From contig DASXOJ010000027.1 in the NCBI GenBank assembly GCA_036494465.1, positions 27,356 to 91,355 of the forward strand: 64,000 nucleotides of DNA. The letters are read 5' to 3'. Made by a program: the position numbers and the translations under genes. Of this stretch, positions 41,894-50,823 are shown one piece after another (within the stretch, counting starts at the first letter, position 1; each line of letters opens with the position of its first letter). The stretch comes from CAJCJE01 sp036494465 (GTDB lineage Bacteria > Actinomycetota > Actinomycetes > Mycobacteriales > Pseudonocardiaceae). The notes beneath the pieces were generated by a model. The model worked only from the letters and a program-made list of their open reading frames with translations. It did not search any database and was not told the origin of the DNA.

Positions 41894-43569
41894 GCGATGT
41901 GGCTTGCGTGCTCGCGGAGCAGTTCGTGCAGGCGGTAACGGTCCGGGCCGGTCGACTCCAGCAGGTGCACGTCGACAAGGCCCTCCAGCGCGGCCTCGGC
42001 GGATGGCAGGTCGAGGCCGGTCAGCACGGCGGCAAGGCGGCTGTCGAGGTCCGGGCCTTGGTGCAGGCCCAGTAATCGGAACAGTCGCTGTTGCGGTTCT
42101 GGCAGGTCGCGGTAGGACAACGCGAACGCGGCCGACATGGTGCCGTCACCGGTGCTGAGTTCGCCGAGGCGGCGCTGCTGGTCGAGCATGTCCACAACGG
42201 ACCAGGACGGCCGCGCCCGCAGTCGCCCGCCGACGACCCGGATGGCCAGCGGCAGGTAGCCGCAACGACGCAACAGCTCATCCGTGGCGATCGGATCGGC
42301 GGTGGCCCGCTGCTCGCCGATCATGACGGTGAGCAGCGCGCGTCCATCCGGGACCGGCAGCACGTCAAGGGACAGCGGTTGCGCGCCGTCCAACGCGGCC
42401 AGGCTGCGCCTGCTGGTGATCAGCACCAGACAGTCGGGGGAGCCGGGTAGCAGCGGGCGGACCTGCGCCGCGTCGGCCGCGTTGTCGAGCGCCAGCAATG
42501 CCTTGCGCCCGGCGAGTTCCGCGCGCCAGCACGCCGCGCGTTCGTCGAGCGCGTCCGGGATCTGCCCGCCGGGCACGCCGAGCATGCGCAGCAACGAGTC
42601 CAGCGCGTCGGCCGCGGCCAGCGGCAGGTGGCGGTCGCTGTGTCCGTGCAGGTCGATGAACAGCGCCGCGTCCGGGTAGTTCGCGCGCAGTTCGTGCGCC
42701 ACGTGCACGGCGAGTGTCGTTTTGCCGATGCCCGGCATGCCGTCGATCACCCGCACCGGGGGACCGTCCGAGTCGGTCAGCAGCGTTCGTTCGTGGACCC
42801 GGCCGGTGAAGTCGACCTTGTCGGCGGGCAGGCTGTTCGGCGCGTTGCGATGTCCGCGCACGACGCCCGTGGCGATCGCCTCGTGCAGGTCGCGCAGCGC
42901 TTCGGTCGGGATGGTGCCGAGTTCGTCGGCGAGGATGCCGGTCAGCTCCTGATAGCAGGCGATCGCCTCGTCGCGCAGGCCCGCCGCGTGCAGCGCGCGC
43001 ATCCGCTGCGCCCAGAACCGTTCGCGCAGCGGGTATCGCGCGGTCAGCTCGGCGAGTTCGGGCAGGACAGTCTCGGGGCGATCGAGGTCCCGTTCGATGC
43101 ACTGTTCGGTCGCGGTGAGTAGCTGTTCGGTCAGGGCCGGTACGACCGATTGGCGCAACCCGTCCGACGGCACGTCGGCGAGTGGCTCCGCGCGCCACAG
43201 CGCCAGTGCCTCTCGTAACTGCCCGCGCTCGACCAACCGTCCGAACGCGACAAGGTCGATGTCGTCGTCGGCGACCCGGATCAGGTAGCCGCCCGGATGC
43301 GTCTCGATCAGTTCGTCCGCGTCGAGCAGTTTGCGCAGTCGCATCACGTAGCTCTGCAACGTCGACCGCGCCGTGGACCGGGCAACGCCCGGCGTGCCGT
43401 GCTCCCAGATCCGCGCGCACAGCTCGTCGACCGACACCACCCGGTTGGCCGCGACCAGCAGCGTGGCGAGCAGCACGCGCAGCTTGGCCGCGCCGATCGC
43501 GACCGGGGCCCCGTCGGTGCGCTCGACGAGCAGCGGCCCCAGCAACCGGAACCGTAATGCCACTCCCAC
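41890..43569 (-). CDS. AfsR/SARP-family regulator with NB-ARC domain
   Basis: The 559-residue protein has an OmpR-type winged helix (residues about 5-98, with RSTLQSYVMRLRKLL), a bacterial transcriptional activator domain (about 100-245) and an NB-ARC ATPase domain. The P-loop is GMPGIGKTT (277-285), followed by Walker B ALLALDN. It ends shortly after the ATPase and lacks the C-terminal TPR array of AfsR. SARP proteins activate secondary metabolism or morphogenesis genes by binding direct heptamer repeats. No biosynthetic core gene is nearby; the divergent sedolisin, 254 bases away, is the closest candidate target. Confidence 0.9.
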   Translation of the reverse strand: MGVALRFRLLGPLLVERTDGAPVAIGAAKLRVLLATLLVAANRVVSVDELCARIWEHGTPGVARSTARSTLQSYVMRLRKLLDADELIETHPGGYLIRVADDDIDLVAFGRLVERGQLREALALWRAEPLADVPSDGLRQSVVPALTEQLLTATEQCIERDLDRPETVLPELAELTARYPLRERFWAQRMRALHAAGLRDEAIACYQELTGILADELGTIPTEALRDLHEAIATGVVRGHRNAPNSLPADKVDFTGRVHERTLLTDSDGPPVRVIDGMPGIGKTTLAVHVAHELRANYPDAALFIDLHGHSDRHLPLAAADALDSLLRMLGVPGGQIPDALDERAACWRAELAGRKALLALDNAADAAQVRPLLPGSPDCLVLITSRRSLAALDGAQPLSLDVLPVPDGRALLTVMIGEQRATADPIATDELLRRCGYLPLAIRVVGGRLRARPSWSVVDMLDQQRRLGELSTGDGTMSAAFALSYRDLPEPQQRLFRLLGLHQGPDLDSRLAAVLTGLDLPSAEAALEGLVDVHLLESTGPDRYRLHELLREHASHIA

Positions 43570-43823
43570 CCCCAGGGCCTATTGTCCGACCTGTGCCGGA
43601 TATTTGTGCAGGATAGTAGGAAAGGCTCTGGCGAATGCCCACTTCATTGTGATAATGACAGTAATCGCAGGTCAGGGCGTTTCTGGCGAACCGAATAACG
43701 GTGGCATTTTCTGCCAGCGCGGCGAATCGTGAAACCTTCTTCAAGCCGGACCCTGGAGTGATACCGTCATCCGTCGGTATGCACGACCGGGTGCATCCCC
43801 TGCATGACAAACCCGGAGAGTAT
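43570..43823. other. Divergent intergenic region, SARP and sedolisin
   Basis: This 254-base stretch is the longest gap in the window and is AT-richer than its surroundings. It holds GATAAT (43651-43656) and a half CRP-like TGTGA (43649-43653) but no complete operator I can define. A plus-strand frame through it, in phase with the sedolisin, has no signal or ribosome site. Confidence 0.4.
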
Positions 43824-45236
43824 ATGCGCGTATCACGCTTTTCCCGCGTAGCGGCCGTTTCGCTGCTGGCCGCGTCCGCTGTCGCGGTCGCGACGCCCGC
43901 GGTCGCGGCCACCGCGGCCATTTCGCCGGATCTGGTGCACATTCACCCGACGGCCACCCACGTGGGCTTCGCCCAGGCGGCGCCGCCGACCACCGCGCAG
44001 TGCGAATCGCAGTTCAAGATCGCCTGCTACGGAGCGCAGCAGATCCAGACGGCCTACGACCTGCCCGCGCTGTTCAAGAAGGGCAACGAAGGTCAGGGCC
44101 AGACCATCGCCATCGTCGACTCGTTCGGTTCGCCGACCATCCAGGCGGACCTGAACACCTTCGACGCGGCGTACGGCCTGCCCGGCACCAACGTCAAGGT
44201 CATCCAGCCCGCCGGTGCGGTTCCCCCGTGGGACCCCACCAACGGCGACATGACCGGGTGGGCCGGTGAGACCACACTGGACGTGGAGTGGGCGCACACC
44301 ATGGCGCCCAAGGCGAACATCCTGCTCGTCGAGACGCCGGTTTCGGAGACTGAGGGCACCACCGGCTTCCCGGAGATCGTCACCGCGGAGAAGTACGTCA
44401 TCGATCACCACCTGGCTTCGGTGATCAGTCAGAGCTTCAGCGCCACCGAGGAGACCTTCGCCACGAAGCAGGACCTGCTCGCGCTGCGCGGCGCCTACAC
44501 CGACGCCTACCAGCACCACGTCACGGTCCTCGCGGCCTCGGGCGACAGCGGCGCTGCCGACGCCGAACTGGACGGCAGCACGCTCTACCCGAACGCGGTG
44601 ACCTCGTGGCCGGACAGCGACCCGCTGGTGACCGGGGTCGGTGGCACCCAGCTCAAGCTGGACGCCAACGGCGGCCACACCGGCAAGGACGTGGTCTGGA
44701 ACGACACGTACGACACCGCGACCCAGCAGTTCATCTTCGGTGACAACGGCCCGAACCCGCTTTCCGGCGGTGGTGGCAAGTCGGCGATCTTCAACCGGCC
44801 CGACTACCAGGACGGTGTCGCCAAGGTCGTCGGCAACACTCGCGGTGTCCCGGACATCTCGATGAGCGGTGCCTGCAACGGTGCGGTCAACGTGTACCAG
44901 AGCTTCCCCGGTCAGCCGGCCGGCTGGTACCCGACCTGCGGTACTTCCGAGGCGACGCCGCTGTTCTCCGGCATCGTCGCGCTCACCGCGCAGTTCGCCC
45001 ACCACCCGGTGGGCCTGATCAACCCGGCTCTGTACGCCATGTCCGCGATGCACGCACCGGGCCTGGTGGACGTGACGTCCGGTAACAACACCGTGTCGTT
45101 CACCCAGGACGGCAAGCAGCAGACCGTCACGGGCTTCAACGCGCTCCCCGGCTACGACCTCGCCTCCGGCGTTGGCACCGTGGACGCCGCGAAGTTCGTG
45201 CCGGAGCTGGCGTTGTTCTCCGGTCTCGACAACTGA
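43824..45236 (+). CDS. Secreted sedolisin-type serine-carboxyl peptidase (S53)
   Basis: The 470-residue protein has a signal peptide (residues 1-29) and the S53 catalytic set: Glu149 and Asp153 in GETTLDVEWAH, oxyanion Asp241 in AASGDSGA and Ser375 in GTSEATPLFSG. The calcium site GYDLASGVGTVD (Asp445) closes the domain. The usual prodomain of about 170-200 residues is absent; fewer than 50 residues separate the signal from the fold. GGAGAG precedes the ATG by five bases. It would degrade proteins outside the cell at acid or neutral pH. A strong terminator follows. Confidence 0.9.
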   Translation: MRVSRFSRVAAVSLLAASAVAVATPAVAATAAISPDLVHIHPTATHVGFAQAAPPTTAQCESQFKIACYGAQQIQTAYDLPALFKKGNEGQGQTIAIVDSFGSPTIQADLNTFDAAYGLPGTNVKVIQPAGAVPPWDPTNGDMTGWAGETTLDVEWAHTMAPKANILLVETPVSETEGTTGFPEIVTAEKYVIDHHLASVISQSFSATEETFATKQDLLALRGAYTDAYQHHVTVLAASGDSGAADAELDGSTLYPNAVTSWPDSDPLVTGVGGTQLKLDANGGHTGKDVVWNDTYDTATQQFIFGDNGPNPLSGGGGKSAIFNRPDYQDGVAKVVGNTRGVPDISMSGACNGAVNVYQSFPGQPAGWYPTCGTSEATPLFSGIVALTAQFAHHPVGLINPALYAMSAMHAPGLVDVTSGNNTVSFTQDGKQQTVTGFNALPGYDLASGVGTVDAAKFVPELALFSGLDN

Positions 45237-45240
45237 TTCG

Positions 45241-45287
45241 ACAGAAAGAAAGAAGCCGGGCTCCTCGCGAGCCCGGCTTCTTTCTGT
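45241..45287. terminator. Strong hairpin between convergent genes
   Basis: GAGCCCGGCTTCTTTCTGT (45269-45287) pairs with bases 45241-45263, which carry the same sequence inverted plus four extra purines (AAAG). The arm ends are T-rich on the plus strand and, read the other way, also on the minus strand. It lies five bases after the sedolisin stop and seven before the methyltransferase stop, so it ends both transcripts. Confidence 0.88.
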
Positions 45288-45293
45288 GCTGTG

Positions 45294-46118
45294 TCAGGGT
45301 TTGCGGCCCGCGCCCGCGTACACGCCGGACTTCTCCGGCTCGGCGCCGACCTCGGAGGAGTGCTCCGGCCGCCACTGCGGGGTGAACACCAGGCCCGGGT
45401 CGATCAGCTCGAACCCGGTGAAGAACTTCAGGATCTCCTCGCGCGGGCGCAACGTGACCGGGTTCGCGGTCTGCTTGTAGGCGTCGCCGAACGCCTGCAG
45501 ATCCGGGCGGTTGTCGGTGGTGCCGTGCGAAATGGCCAGGTGGCTGCCCGAGGGCAACGCGTCCCGGTAGGTCGCGACGATGCCCTGCGGATCGCTCGAG
45601 TCGGAGATGAAGTGCAGGATGGTGCACATGATCACGCCGATCGGCTGGCTGAAGTCGAGCAGCCGCTGGGTGATCTCGTGGTTCAGCACGACCTCCGGCT
45701 CGCGGATGTCGGCAGGCACGACGTCGGCGAACTCGTTGTCCTCCAACAACAGTTGGCTCTGCGCGACCGCGACCGCCTCGTAGTCCACATACACAACGCG
45801 CGCCTGCGGATCGACCCGCTGGGCGATCTCGTGCACGTTGCCGACGGTCGGAATGCCCGAGCCGAGATCCAGGAACTGCCGGATGCCGAGCGCGGAGAGT
45901 TCGCGCACCGCACGTTGCAGGAATCGCCGGTTCATCAACGCGACGTGATCGACGTCGGGCAGGCGTTTCTTCTGGTCGTGGGCGAATTGCCGGTCGACGA
46001 CGAAGTTGTGCGCGCCGCCGAGGTAGTAGTCGTAGACCCGTGCGGCGTTCGGCCGGTCCAGGTCGACATCGGCGGGCACCCAGTCAGCGGTCCGTTCGTC
46101 CGCAACGTTTTCGGGCAT
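45294..46118 (-). CDS. SAV2177-family S-adenosyl methyltransferase
   Basis: The 274-residue protein shares with the copy at 9567 the family blocks DLDRPNAARVYDYYLGGA, QFLDLGSGIPTVGNVHEIAQ and the C-terminal PQWRPEH. The two are moderately diverged paralogues, as is usual for this actinobacterial family, which can have dozens of members per genome. SAM binding is expected; the acceptor is unknown. It starts at ATG 46118 with no neighbour in its direction and ends at a shared terminator. Confidence 0.92.
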   Translation of the reverse strand: MPENVADERTADWVPADVDLDRPNAARVYDYYLGGAHNFVVDRQFAHDQKKRLPDVDHVALMNRRFLQRAVRELSALGIRQFLDLGSGIPTVGNVHEIAQRVDPQARVVYVDYEAVAVAQSQLLLEDNEFADVVPADIREPEVVLNHEITQRLLDFSQPIGVIMCTILHFISDSSDPQGIVATYRDALPSGSHLAISHGTTDNRPDLQAFGDAYKQTANPVTLRPREEILKFFTGFELIDPGLVFTPQWRPEHSSEVGAEPEKSGVYAGAGRKP

Positions 46119-46230
46119 GCGGCGAACAATAGCGCACTGATCCTTTCCGGGCTGGCGAGCCGACTATCGGCCCTGGTGAATGCCGCGCGCGGAGAGAACG
46201 ATCCCCTGGTCCAAGAAGGGAGATTTCCAC

Positions 46231-49200
46231 ATGCGTCCGATCAACAGAGTCGGGGTGGCGTTGTTGGCGGTGGCCGCGGCGGGTGCGGTCGCCATCGACC
46301 CGGCCGCCGCCGCGCCGCCGCCGACGCCGAGCCAGTCGGTCATCGTGGTCATGGCGGGTGCGTCAACTGCGAAAACCGCCCAGTTATCGATCAACAGCCA
46401 GTTATCCGGCGCGCAGGACGTGCACCGGATGAATCTGATCAACGCGGTCAGTGCGAAGGTGACGCCGCAGCAGGAAGCCCAGTTACGGGCGAATCCGAGC
46501 GTCGCCGAAGTCGTGCCGGACGCGCAGATCAAGCTCATCCCACCGGCTCAGGACTCGGCAACGACCGGGACCGGAACGGATCAGGGGCCGCTGCCGCCCG
46601 GTGCGTGCGCGCCCAACGGGGGAGTGCAGCTCGACCCGGAGGCGCTCTCCGCGATCAACGCCGACTCGGACGTGCCCGGTGCGAAGACCGCGCGGGCCCT
46701 TGGTGCGACCGGCGCAGGCGTGACCATCGGCGACATCGCGGGCAGCATCGATCCGAACAGCCCCGAACTGGTCCGGCCGGACGGCTCACACGTCATCACC
46801 GACTACCAGGACTTCACCGGCGAAGGATCGGCGACACCGTCGGAGGACATCGAGTCCTTCCTCGACGACAGTGTCATCGCCGCGCAGAGCCGCCAGGTCT
46901 ACGACCTCGCCGACTACACCGTGCACCACCTCTCGCAGCCGTGCCGGATCAAGCTGGAAGGCATCGCGCCGCAGGTCAACCTGACCGCGTACAAGGTCTA
47001 CTCGGACAACGACTTCACGACGACATCGGCGTTCCTGCAGGCTATCGACTACGCCGTCAACATTGATCACGTCAACGTGTTGAACGAGGAAGCCGGCTCG
47101 TTCCCGATGCCGGACACCAGCGCGGACCTGATCAAGACCGCGAACGCCAACGCCATGGCGGCGGGCGTCACCATCACAGTGCCCTCCTACGACTCCGGTC
47201 TGACCAACACGATCTGGTCGCCCGCGTCGCAGCCGGGCGTGATCTCGGTGGGCGCCTCGACCACGTTCCGCTCGTACGCGCAGTCGGACGAGGCCGGGTT
47301 CTGGGGAATCGGCGCAACCGGCTGGGTCAGCGACAACATCAGCTCGCTGTCCTCGGGCGGGTCCACCGAGCAGGGCCGCAGCATCGACATCGCCGCCCCC
47401 GGTGACCTGGACTGGATCGCGTGCACCGGCGCGGACTGCCACACGGCGGCTGGTACCCAGACCGGGTTGATGCTGGAGGGCGGCACCAGTGAGGCAGGCC
47501 CGATCGTCGCGGCGGTCGCCGCGCTGGTCATCCAGTCCTACCGGGCGGCGCACGGTGGCGCGAGCCCGAGCCCGGCGCAGGTCGACTCGCTGATCGACGG
47601 CACCGCGGACGACCTCGACTACCCCGGCGCGCAGCAGGGCGCCGGACTGGTCGACGCCTACCGCGCGGTGGCTGCCGCGCGTGCGATGAGCGGCGTGGTC
47701 GCCAACACCGACCAGCTCGACGCGATCGGAAACCCGGGCAGTAGCAAGAACTTCAACGTCACGCTGACCAACACCGGTTCGAGCACCACGCATGTGGACC
47801 TGTCCGGGCATACCCTCGGCCAGACCACGGTCGTCAAGGACGCCAGCCCGAACCTGACCACCTCGGATCCGAGCTACGTCAACGCGAAGGGCGCGACCCG
47901 CAACTACCTGAAGGTGCCGTTCACGGTGCCACCCGGCCAGAGCATGCTCGATGCGGACATCGCGTGGCCGTCGACGAACGGCACGGTGGTGGACGTGACC
48001 GTGCTCGACCCGCAGGGCCGCGTCGAGGGGTACAGCCTGCCGGAGGGCTCCGGCAACCACGGGCACGCGGACCTGCGCGATCCCGAACCAGGCACCTGGA
48101 CGGCGGTCATCGCCGCGACCGAACCCGGCTACACCGGGGTCGTGCACTTCGAGGCGTCGGTGGCCGGCGACGTCGCGTTCGGGCACGCCAGCCCGGGCAG
48201 CGTCACGCTGGCGCCCGGCAAGTCCGCGAAGGTCTCCTATTCGGTGAACCTGCCCGGCCAGCCGGGCGACCAGAGCGCGTCGCTGCGCTTCACGACACCC
48301 GGATCACCGGCCAGTTCGATCCCGCTGACGTTGCGTTCGCTGGTCAACGGTGGGCAGTTCACCGCCGACCTGCGCGGTGGCAACGGCCGCACCGGCACGC
48401 CGTCGCAAACGTTGTTCTACAACGTGGACGTGCCCGCAGCGAAACCCGCGCTGGACGTGACAACCACGTTGGCGGGAAACAACAACGATCCGTACTACGC
48501 CTACCTGATCGACCCGCGCGGGCAGACCGCGGCCCAGGCCAGCAACCAGTTGCTGGTCGGTTCCACCAACGGTTCCCCGGTCACGGTCGGTGGACCGGGT
48601 GCGCACCTGCATGCGATCAGTCCGGTCAAGGGGCGGTGGACGGTGCTGATCACGTTCACCAACCCGGTCACCGGCAACCTCCAGTCGACGCCACTGCACG
48701 GGACGGTCGGCTACGCGCCGGTCGCGCCGAAGGTGACCGGGCTGCCGACCGGCGGCACGTTGCCTGCCGGGCAGGCGCACGTGGTCGCGGTGACCGTGCA
48801 CAACGGTTCACCGGCGCCGGAGTCCTACTTCCTGGACGCCCGGCTCAACACCACCACGACGATGGCGCTGACCTCGATCACGCCGTCGCAGAACCTGACC
48901 ATGCCGCAACCGGCGAGCGCTGTCCTTCCACAGTGGATAGTGCCGACCAACACCAGCCAGGTGGTGGCGACGGCATCGGCGACCGCACCGATCATGTTCG
49001 ACACCGGCCCGTTCAACGGCGAACCCGACCTGGGCTCCGTGGCCAACGGCAACGCCGCCAGCGCGGAGTTGACCGCACCGAACATCACGCCGGGCGACTG
49101 GCAGATCGCGCCGCAACTGGTCGGACCGGGCGGCGTGAACGGGTTGCCGGGCGCGACCGCGAACCTCGGCATCACGGTGACCACGGCCGCCTTCGACCCG

Positions 49201-49434
49201 GCGGCGTCCTCGCCGAACGGGGACATCTGGCAGTCGCAGAACGGGTTCACCCCGGTGATCGTGCAACCGGGCCAGAGCACCACGCTCTACCTGACGATCA
49301 GGCCGAACGCGCCGAGCGGCAGCCTGGTCAGCGGCAAGCTGTACCTGGACGACGCGTCGCAGCTCACCCAGTACGGCACCAGCCCCAGCGGTGACCAGCT
49401 CGTCGCGTTGCCGTACGGCTACACCGTCGGTTAA
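46231..49434 (+). CDS. Large secreted S8 (subtilisin-like) peptidase with degenerate His site
   Basis: This 1067-residue protein has a signal peptide (1-28), an I9-like propeptide region (about 35-105, SVIVVMAGAS... VAEVVPDAQIK) and a subtilisin domain (about 140-485). Asp168 in IGDIAGSID and Ser420 in GGTSEAGP are in place, but the HGTxVA helix with the catalytic His is replaced by LDDSVIAAQ (Asp212/Asp213). Some actinobacterial S8 proteins share this change. About 580 C-terminal residues form repeated beta-sandwich domains. AAGGGAGA precedes the ATG by seven bases. It may be a peptidase with altered chemistry or a binding protein. Confidence 0.82.
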   Translation: MRPINRVGVALLAVAAAGAVAIDPAAAAPPPTPSQSVIVVMAGASTAKTAQLSINSQLSGAQDVHRMNLINAVSAKVTPQQEAQLRANPSVAEVVPDAQIKLIPPAQDSATTGTGTDQGPLPPGACAPNGGVQLDPEALSAINADSDVPGAKTARALGATGAGVTIGDIAGSIDPNSPELVRPDGSHVITDYQDFTGEGSATPSEDIESFLDDSVIAAQSRQVYDLADYTVHHLSQPCRIKLEGIAPQVNLTAYKVYSDNDFTTTSAFLQAIDYAVNIDHVNVLNEEAGSFPMPDTSADLIKTANANAMAAGVTITVPSYDSGLTNTIWSPASQPGVISVGASTTFRSYAQSDEAGFWGIGATGWVSDNISSLSSGGSTEQGRSIDIAAPGDLDWIACTGADCHTAAGTQTGLMLEGGTSEAGPIVAAVAALVIQSYRAAHGGASPSPAQVDSLIDGTADDLDYPGAQQGAGLVDAYRAVAAARAMSGVVANTDQLDAIGNPGSSKNFNVTLTNTGSSTTHVDLSGHTLGQTTVVKDASPNLTTSDPSYVNAKGATRNYLKVPFTVPPGQSMLDADIAWPSTNGTVVDVTVLDPQGRVEGYSLPEGSGNHGHADLRDPEPGTWTAVIAATEPGYTGVVHFEASVAGDVAFGHASPGSVTLAPGKSAKVSYSVNLPGQPGDQSASLRFTTPGSPASSIPLTLRSLVNGGQFTADLRGGNGRTGTPSQTLFYNVDVPAAKPALDVTTTLAGNNNDPYYAYLIDPRGQTAAQASNQLLVGSTNGSPVTVGGPGAHLHAISPVKGRWTVLITFTNPVTGNLQSTPLHGTVGYAPVAPKVTGLPTGGTLPAGQAHVVAVTVHNGSPAPESYFLDARLNTTTTMALTSITPSQNLTMPQPASAVLPQWIVPTNTSQVVATASATAPIMFDTGPFNGEPDLGSVANGNAASAELTAPNITPGDWQIAPQLVGPGGVNGLPGATANLGITVTTAAFDPAASSPNGDIWQSQNGFTPVIVQPGQSTTLYLTIRPNAPSGSLVSGKLYLDDASQLTQYGTSPSGDQLVALPYGYTVG

Positions 49435-50126
49435 GGCTGTTTGGGCTTGTCGAGCAAGGTGGTGGCCGGGTCGAACAGCGGCGGTGTCGCTGAGGGCCCG
49501 TCCACCGCCTTCTTGGCGCGGCGCTCGCGGAACAGCCAACCGCCGACGATGCCCGCGCCGAAGCCGAACGCGTGCGCCTGCCAGCTGACGCCGTTGTTCT
49601 GCGGCAGCAGATCGGTGAACTGGTAGGCGAAGCACAACGCCATGACCAGGCCGATGACGATGTCGATCCCGTGCCGGTCGAAGATGCCGCGCACCAGGAT
49701 GTAGCCGAGGTAGCCGAAGATCACGCCGCTGGCGCCGACGGTGCTCGATCCAGCGGCCGAGGTCAGCCAGGCGCCGAGGCCGCTGACGATGACGATCAGC
49801 ACCGAGACGGCCCCGAACTTCTTGACCCCGCGATAGGCGGCGAGGAACCCGAAGATGAACAGCGGGCCGGAGTTGCCCTCGATATGCGCCCAGCTCACGT
49901 GCAGGAACGGCGCGGTGAAGATGGTCGCCAGCGTGCCGACGTCCCGCGTGTGGATGCCGAGCGACTGGTCGAAGCCGTAGCTGTCCAGCGCGTTGAAGAT
50001 CTGGATGATCCAGAGGATGGCGAGCACCGCCACCATCACCCAGAACGCCTTGCGCGCCTCGGCCACGATCACCTCGGCGCTGACGGTTCGCTTGGCTCTG
50101 GGGCTGCCCTCGGTACCGACGCTCAC
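49431..50126 (-). CDS. Rhomboid-family intramembrane serine protease
   Basis: The 231-residue protein has six membrane helices and the rhomboid catalytic dyad: Ser133 in GASGVIFGYLGY and His185 in WQAHAFGFGAG. Oxyanion residues His81 and Asn85 lie in HVSWAHIEGN. It cleaves single-pass membrane proteins within the bilayer. GTG 50126 follows GGAGGAG by six bases; the longer frame upstream is unlikely. The first 25 residues are a basic cytoplasmic tail. It overlaps the convergent S8 gene by four bases. Confidence 0.92.
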   Translation of the reverse strand: MSVGTEGSPRAKRTVSAEVIVAEARKAFWVMVAVLAILWIIQIFNALDSYGFDQSLGIHTRDVGTLATIFTAPFLHVSWAHIEGNSGPLFIFGFLAAYRGVKKFGAVSVLIVIVSGLGAWLTSAAGSSTVGASGVIFGYLGYILVRGIFDRHGIDIVIGLVMALCFAYQFTDLLPQNNGVSWQAHAFGFGAGIVGGWLFRERRAKKAVDGPSATPPLFDPATTLLDKPKQP

Positions 50127-50220
50127 GGTGCTCTCCTCCCGTTGACCCGCAGGATAGCCGGTGAACATCGCGAGGCGATGTCGAAGGAACCAACCCGCGG
50201 GTCGTGACGGAGAGTTGTGC

Positions 50221-50718
50221 TCAGTTGCCGTTCGGCGCCTGGCGGCCGAAACCACCGTGACCGCTCTGGCCGCCCTGGCCGTATCCATTAGAGAAGCCGT
50301 ATCCCTGGCCGGAGTTGCCCGGATAGGTGTGGTAGTGCCCGTAACCGGGGCCGCCGGACGCGCTGTCGACCAGGGCGATGGTGCCGCCACCGATCAACAG
50401 GCCGAGCACGGCCGCCGCGGTGATCTGGGTCGCGCGGTGCCGCACGAACCGGCCGAACCCGTTCGACTGACCGGGCACCGGCACCCCCGGCGGGTAGTAG
50501 TAGCCGCCACCAGGCGGTGGCACCGCACCCGGCGGGACGGGGCCGGGCGGCATCGCACCCGGTGGCACGGCGCCGGGCGGGACCTCGCCCTGGACCGGGG
50601 CCTGCACCGTCGGCGCCTCCGCCGCGGACGCCTCGGACGCTGGTTCCGGAGCGGGCGCCTCCGCCGGGTGCGCCGCCTCGGCACTCGGCTGCTCGGGTGA
50701 CTGGTTCTCCTCGGACAT
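50221..50718 (-). CDS. Pro-rich single-pass membrane protein
   Basis: The 165-residue protein has an acidic Ala/Pro/Glu region (1-45), a proline repeat (PPGAVPPGAMPPGPVPPGAV, residues about 49-68), a Tyr-rich stretch (GGYYYPPGV), a basic patch (RFVRHRATQ) and one transmembrane helix (ITAAAVLGLLIGGGTIALV). A short Gly/Tyr-rich extracellular tail follows. No enzymatic domain is present. Such proteins in actinomycetes often have a cytoplasmic proline-rich arm that binds partners. Function is unknown. Confidence 0.75.
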   Translation of the reverse strand: MSEENQSPEQPSAEAAHPAEAPAPEPASEASAAEAPTVQAPVQGEVPPGAVPPGAMPPGPVPPGAVPPPGGGYYYPPGVPVPGQSNGFGRFVRHRATQITAAAVLGLLIGGGTIALVDSASGGPGYGHYHTYPGNSGQGYGFSNGYGQGGQSGHGGFGRQAPNGN

Positions 50719-50823
50719 CGCTGCTCCCGCGTTGTGGGCGGCTGGTTCGCCGCCACTACAACCAGAGTGCGCGCGAAAACTGAGCAAATCCTGTGCTTCG
50801 GGCAAGAAACACCCAAACAGTGG

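Noticed and set aside
31367..43569. Antibiotic biosynthetic gene cluster (ribosomal protection, P450, SARP, acyl-CoA synthetase)
   Set aside because: No PKS, NRPS, RiPP, terpene or other core gene is present, and the genes belong to separate operons with local regulators.
43646..43665. CRP-type site upstream of the sedolisin
   Set aside because: Only the TGTGA half is present; the second half does not match.
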